From the NCBI RefSeq assembly GCF_012933365.1, contig NZ_JABBVZ010000013.1, positions 1 to 64,000 on the forward strand: a DNA stretch of 64,000 bases, read 5' to 3'. A program made the translations under genes and the position numbers. This document shows positions 62,673 to 64,000 of the stretch, piece after piece (position 1 is the stretch's first letter; every line of letters begins with the position of its first letter). The notes beneath the pieces were generated by a model, which did no database searches, was not told the origin of the DNA, and saw only the letters and a program-made list of their open reading frames with translations. This DNA is from Sulfobacillus harzensis (GTDB lineage Bacteria > Bacillota > Sulfobacillia > Sulfobacillales > Sulfobacillaceae).

Positions 62673-62900
62673 ATGAACCGTCTCAGAGAACTGAGAATCA
62701 AACATGGCCTCACTCAGGCCGAACTCGCACAACGTGTCAATCGGTCCAAATACTTCATCAGCCACATCGAGAACGGCCATGCGCTTCCTGGCAGGGAAAC
62801 GCTGAAAGAGTTGGCTCATATCTTTGATGTCCCGATGGAGCATTTGCTCGATGATACTGAGCCGTCGTCGCCTCCCCAGACTGCGACGGCTCGGGGATAG
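62673..62900 (+). CDS. small XRE-family (Cro-like) regulator
   Basis: A 75-aa DNA-binding protein with one HTH_3 domain (LRELRIKHGLTQAELAQRVN; SKYFISHIENGHALPGRETL). AAAGGAG lies 10 nt before ATG 62673; the frame back to 62634 runs through operator O2. It is divergent from the S24 repressor and under the O1/O2-controlled promoter, the usual place of a Cro-like antagonist. A palindromic hairpin follows 10 nt after its stop. Confidence 0.88.
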   Translation: MNRLRELRIKHGLTQAELAQRVNRSKYFISHIENGHALPGRETLKELAHIFDVPMEHLLDDTEPSSPPQTATARG

Positions 62901-62910
62901 GATACCACAA

Positions 62911-62926
62911 CGCGCCACGCGGCGCG
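62911..62926. repeat. CGCGCCACGYGGCGCG hairpin, copy 1
   Basis: CGCGCCACGCGGCGCG, a near-perfect 16-bp palindrome 10 nt after the stop of the XRE gene at 62900, in the local context ATACCACA. A second copy stands at the same place after the next XRE gene. Confidence 0.7.
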
Positions 62927-62969
62927 CGATCTTTGGCCTCATGGGCCTTCGAGAGGAGGTGAACGCCTC

Positions 62970-63125
62970 ATGGACGACGCTCCATCCTTTATATGGATGA
63001 TTGTGGGTGACACGCAGAGTGGAGACATGCACCTCAAGATTCGAGGTTCGCTTCCATCCACGAAAACGTCTCCGCGTCCACGAACCACCGAGCATAGCCG
63101 CACTGACGACACAGATGCACCGTAA
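62970..63125 (+). CDS. small protein, unknown
   Basis: A 51-aa frame (MDDAPSFIWMIVGDTQSG at the start) with a strong AGAGGAGGTG site 8 nt before ATG 62970. It ends with a charged Thr/Asp-rich tail and overlaps antisense the 3' part of the zinc-ribbon gene at 63034. The good ribosome site is the main support. No family is recognised. Confidence 0.4.
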   Translation: MDDAPSFIWMIVGDTQSGDMHLKIRGSLPSTKTSPRPRTTEHSRTDDTDAP

Positions 63126-63249
63126 AACCGAGCGAGCCGCCTTGTTGGACGGGAACACGCGTTTGAGCCGGAAGCAGAATGTAGGCCGTACTCCCACATT
63201 CAGGGCACTCCTTCCGGTGCACCCGGCGTAACAGGTCAATCGGATTCAT
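63034..63249 (-). CDS. small zinc-ribbon protein
   Basis: A 71-aa protein with two CxxC knuckles, CPECGSTAYILLP and HLCRQCGYARWFVD, forming a zinc ribbon. AAAGGAGGTG lies 6 nt before ATG 63249; GTG 63258 touches the site. Its start overlaps the 3' end of the leftward XRE gene by 14 nt, so they are one transcript. The exact role is unknown; such proteins often accompany phage or plasmid regulators. Confidence 0.75.
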   Translation of the reverse strand: MNPIDLLRRVHRKECPECGSTAYILLPAQTRVPVQQGGSLGFTVHLCRQCGYARWFVDAETFSWMEANLES

Positions 63250-63499
63250 CCGATTCACCTCCTTTCGGAGGATCGTCCGTGCGTCCGGTGAGCCAGTCCA
63301 AGGAGACCGCGAGGGCGTCCGCGAGGGCGATTAACACAGGAACTGAAGGGCAAATGTGTCCTGACTCATACTGCACCAACGTCGGGCGACCGATGGACAA
63401 GCGGCGGGCCAAAGCCGCTTGAGACAGGCCAACCTGTTCGCGAGCCGTCCGTAAGCGTTCAGGCAAACACGCAACATTTTTCTTGAAGTCGCTTGACAT
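63236..63499 (-). CDS. XRE-family repressor, second module
   Basis: An 87-aa HTH_3 protein (LRTAREQVGLSQAALARRLS; RPTLVQYESGHICPSVPVLI) ending in an acidic tail. ATG 63499 lies just beside operator O1 of this module, with GTGAG 4 nt upstream as a modest ribosome site. The frame continues back to 63748 antisense to the rightward XRE gene, but that part is a shadow. It probably represses both itself and the rightward promoter. Confidence 0.82.
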   Translation of the reverse strand: MSSDFKKNVACLPERLRTAREQVGLSQAALARRLSIGRPTLVQYESGHICPSVPVLIALADALAVSLDWLTGRTDDPPKGGESDESD

Positions 63500-63522
63500 G
63501 TTGCTCACACCAACATTACAAT
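63493..63522 (+). promoter_or_regulatory. rightward promoter of the second module
   Basis: TTGACA (63493-63498), an 18-nt spacer and TACAAT (63517-63522) form a near-consensus promoter for the XRE gene at 63578. Its spacer is filled by the TGTTG-N7-CAACA palindrome. Confidence 0.75.
63498..63516. promoter_or_regulatory. second-module operator O1
   Basis: ATGTTG-CTCACAC-CAACAT, a palindrome with perfect 6-bp arms, in the spacer of the rightward promoter and overlapping the repressor start. Confidence 0.7.
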
Positions 63523-63533
63523 GACGACAAAGG

Positions 63534-63550
63534 TGTTGTTCACGACAACA
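63534..63550. promoter_or_regulatory. second-module operator O2
   Basis: TGTTG-TTCACGA-CAACA shares its arms and the central TCAC with O1. Its centre lies 35 bp from that of O1. Confidence 0.7.
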
Positions 63551-63577
63551 TCTCCTAGAAGAAAGGAGGACTCGTCC

Positions 63578-63799
63578 ATGAATCAGATTCGACGGTTGCG
63601 CCAACTCCGAGGCATGACCCAAGAAGAACTGGCGATGGCTGCGAATTGTGGGCGTTCGTTCCTCTCTCAGATTGAGAATGGCAAAGCTAACCCAACAGAA
63701 GCGGTGTACAAGGAGATCGCCAAGGCGCTCCGTGTGCCGCTTAGCCAACTGTTCGTTGACGACAGCCCGACACCGACCAAGACGCGGACTGTCGAGTAG
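63578..63799 (+). CDS. small XRE-family (Cro-like) regulator, second module
   Basis: A 73-aa HTH_3 protein (RRLRQLRGMTQEELAMAANC; RSFLSQIENGKANPTEAVYK). GAAAGGAGG lies 8 nt before ATG 63578. The frame back to 63521 starts within the promoter and is rejected. Size, orientation, operator layout and the hairpin after its stop copy those of the XRE gene at 62673, although the proteins are only related, not identical. Confidence 0.87.
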   Translation: MNQIRRLRQLRGMTQEELAMAANCGRSFLSQIENGKANPTEAVYKEIAKALRVPLSQLFVDDSPTPTKTRTVE

Positions 63800-63810
63800 A
63801 GCATATCACA

Positions 63811-63826
63811 CGCGCCACGTGGCGCG
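63811..63826. repeat. CGCGCCACGYGGCGCG hairpin, copy 2
   Basis: CGCGCCACGTGGCGCG, a perfect 16-bp palindrome 11 nt after the stop of the XRE gene at 63799, in the context ATATCACA. It differs from copy 1 by one base. Confidence 0.7.
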
Positions 63827-63859
63827 TGAAGAATTAGACGCCAAAGGAGTGGAAGTTCT

Positions 63860-64000
63860 ATGAAGACGACCGCCATTGCCTTTCCGGGTAAGCGGCAGAA
63901 CCAGGCGCAACGCACCGTGGAAGCCCCCGACGCGCCACTGATTTGGCTCCCCAGTCGCCACCTCGGCCCCATGATCCGCCGGGCGCGGCATCGCCAAGGG
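63860..64000 (+). CDS. partial gene, possible third XRE regulator
   Basis: The first 47 codons of a gene cut by the window end. AAAGGAG lies 10 nt before ATG 63860. The last visible residues (LGPMIRRARHRQG) look like helix 1 of an HTH_3 domain, which would normally continue with an LTQ-type turn. The call is tentative. Confidence 0.55.
   Translation, partial: MKTTAIAFPGKRQNQAQRTVEAPDAPLIWLPSRHLGPMIRRARHRQG

Larger units (their letters stand above)
58062..64000. mobile_element. skin-like/prophage-like element integrated in prkA (left end; continues past window)
   Basis: The segment starts where prkA is broken, carries a large serine recombinase at its very edge, and continues with a nuclease, J-domain protein, S24 repressor, several XRE regulators and operator arrays, all small and tightly packed. 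No chromosomal housekeeping gene is seen to the window end. Structural phage genes are not seen in this part, so prophage, integrative element or defence island are all possible. Confidence 0.75.

Noticed and set aside
63500-63748. Extension of the leftward XRE repressor
   Set aside because: It runs antisense through the operators and the rightward XRE gene; the HTH protein begins at ATG 63499.
1-64000. CRISPR arrays, tRNA and rRNA genes
   Set aside because: No regularly spaced direct repeats, cloverleaf sequences or rRNA segments were recognised on either strand.

Overview
The window looks like the chromosome of an endospore-forming Bacillota (Firmicutes) with a GC-rich genome. A Sulfobacillus-like or other deep-branching thermophilic or acidophilic clostridial lineage is my guess and is inference only. 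Direct support for spore formation comes from an alpha/beta-type SASP, dipicolinate synthase dpaA/dpaB, YlxY, YtrH, YlzJ, TepA, SpoIIIE/FtsK, YhbH, SpoVR and PrkA. Gene order from rpsB to ftsK follows the well-known Bacillus subtilis order rpsB-tsf-pyrH-frr-uppS-cdsA-dxr-rseP-proS-polC-nusA-ylxR-ylxQ-infB-rbfA-truB-ribF-rpsO-pnp-ylxY-mlpA-ymxH-dpaAB-asd-dapG-dapA-rnj-tepA-ylzJ-ftsK, with several local insertions and losses.

Layout. 1-10.3 kb is a mixed region: a class V aminotransferase and methyltransferase operon, a small carbonic anhydrase-like protein, the SASP, an alpha/beta hydrolase, a DUF4264-like protein with a NUDIX hydrolase, hflX-miaB, a degenerate GH18-like lipoprotein and a membrane-anchored unknown. 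10.3-34.8 kb is the translation, isoprenoid, lipid and DNA replication block. It opens with an rpsB leader that can form a pseudoknot over its own ribosome-binding site. A 158-bp MITE-like palindrome sits between rpsB and tsf. rimP is missing in front of nusA and an MFS transporter gene stands there. ylxQ overlaps infB by 359 nt. 34.8-39.7 kb carries pnp, nfo and a GH15 glycoside hydrolase. 39.7-54.5 kb is the sporulation, lysine and dipicolinate block (ylxY to ftsK). asd, dapG and dapA feed dihydrodipicolinate to DpaAB. This block contains two likely non-standard start codons: ATT for the M16 peptidase and CTG for RNase J.

54.6-58.1 kb is the mother-cell cluster yhbH-spoVR-prkA. prkA is broken at about codon 287, inside its AAA domain. 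Homology to PrkA stops near 58061, and 55 nt further on begins the 3' end of a large serine recombinase gene on the opposite strand. From there to the window end at 64000 the genes look like those of a mobile element: a recombinase, a membrane-anchored Mrr-type nuclease, a J-domain protein, a LexA/CI-like S24 repressor, four small HTH/XRE or zinc-ribbon regulators and twin operator arrays. The 3' part of prkA is not in the window. The arrangement is what is expected of a skin-like intervening element that splits a sporulation gene and could be excised in the mother cell to rebuild it. A possible sigma-E-like promoter lies just upstream of the recombinase. This is the most interesting feature of the window.

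The element's immunity region is built from two parallel modules. Each has a leftward repressor, two palindromic operators with centres 34-35 bp apart, one of them filling the spacer of a strong rightward promoter, a small rightward XRE protein, and then a shared CGCGCCACGYGGCGCG hairpin 10-11 nt after its stop. No tRNA, rRNA, CRISPR array or replication origin was recognised.
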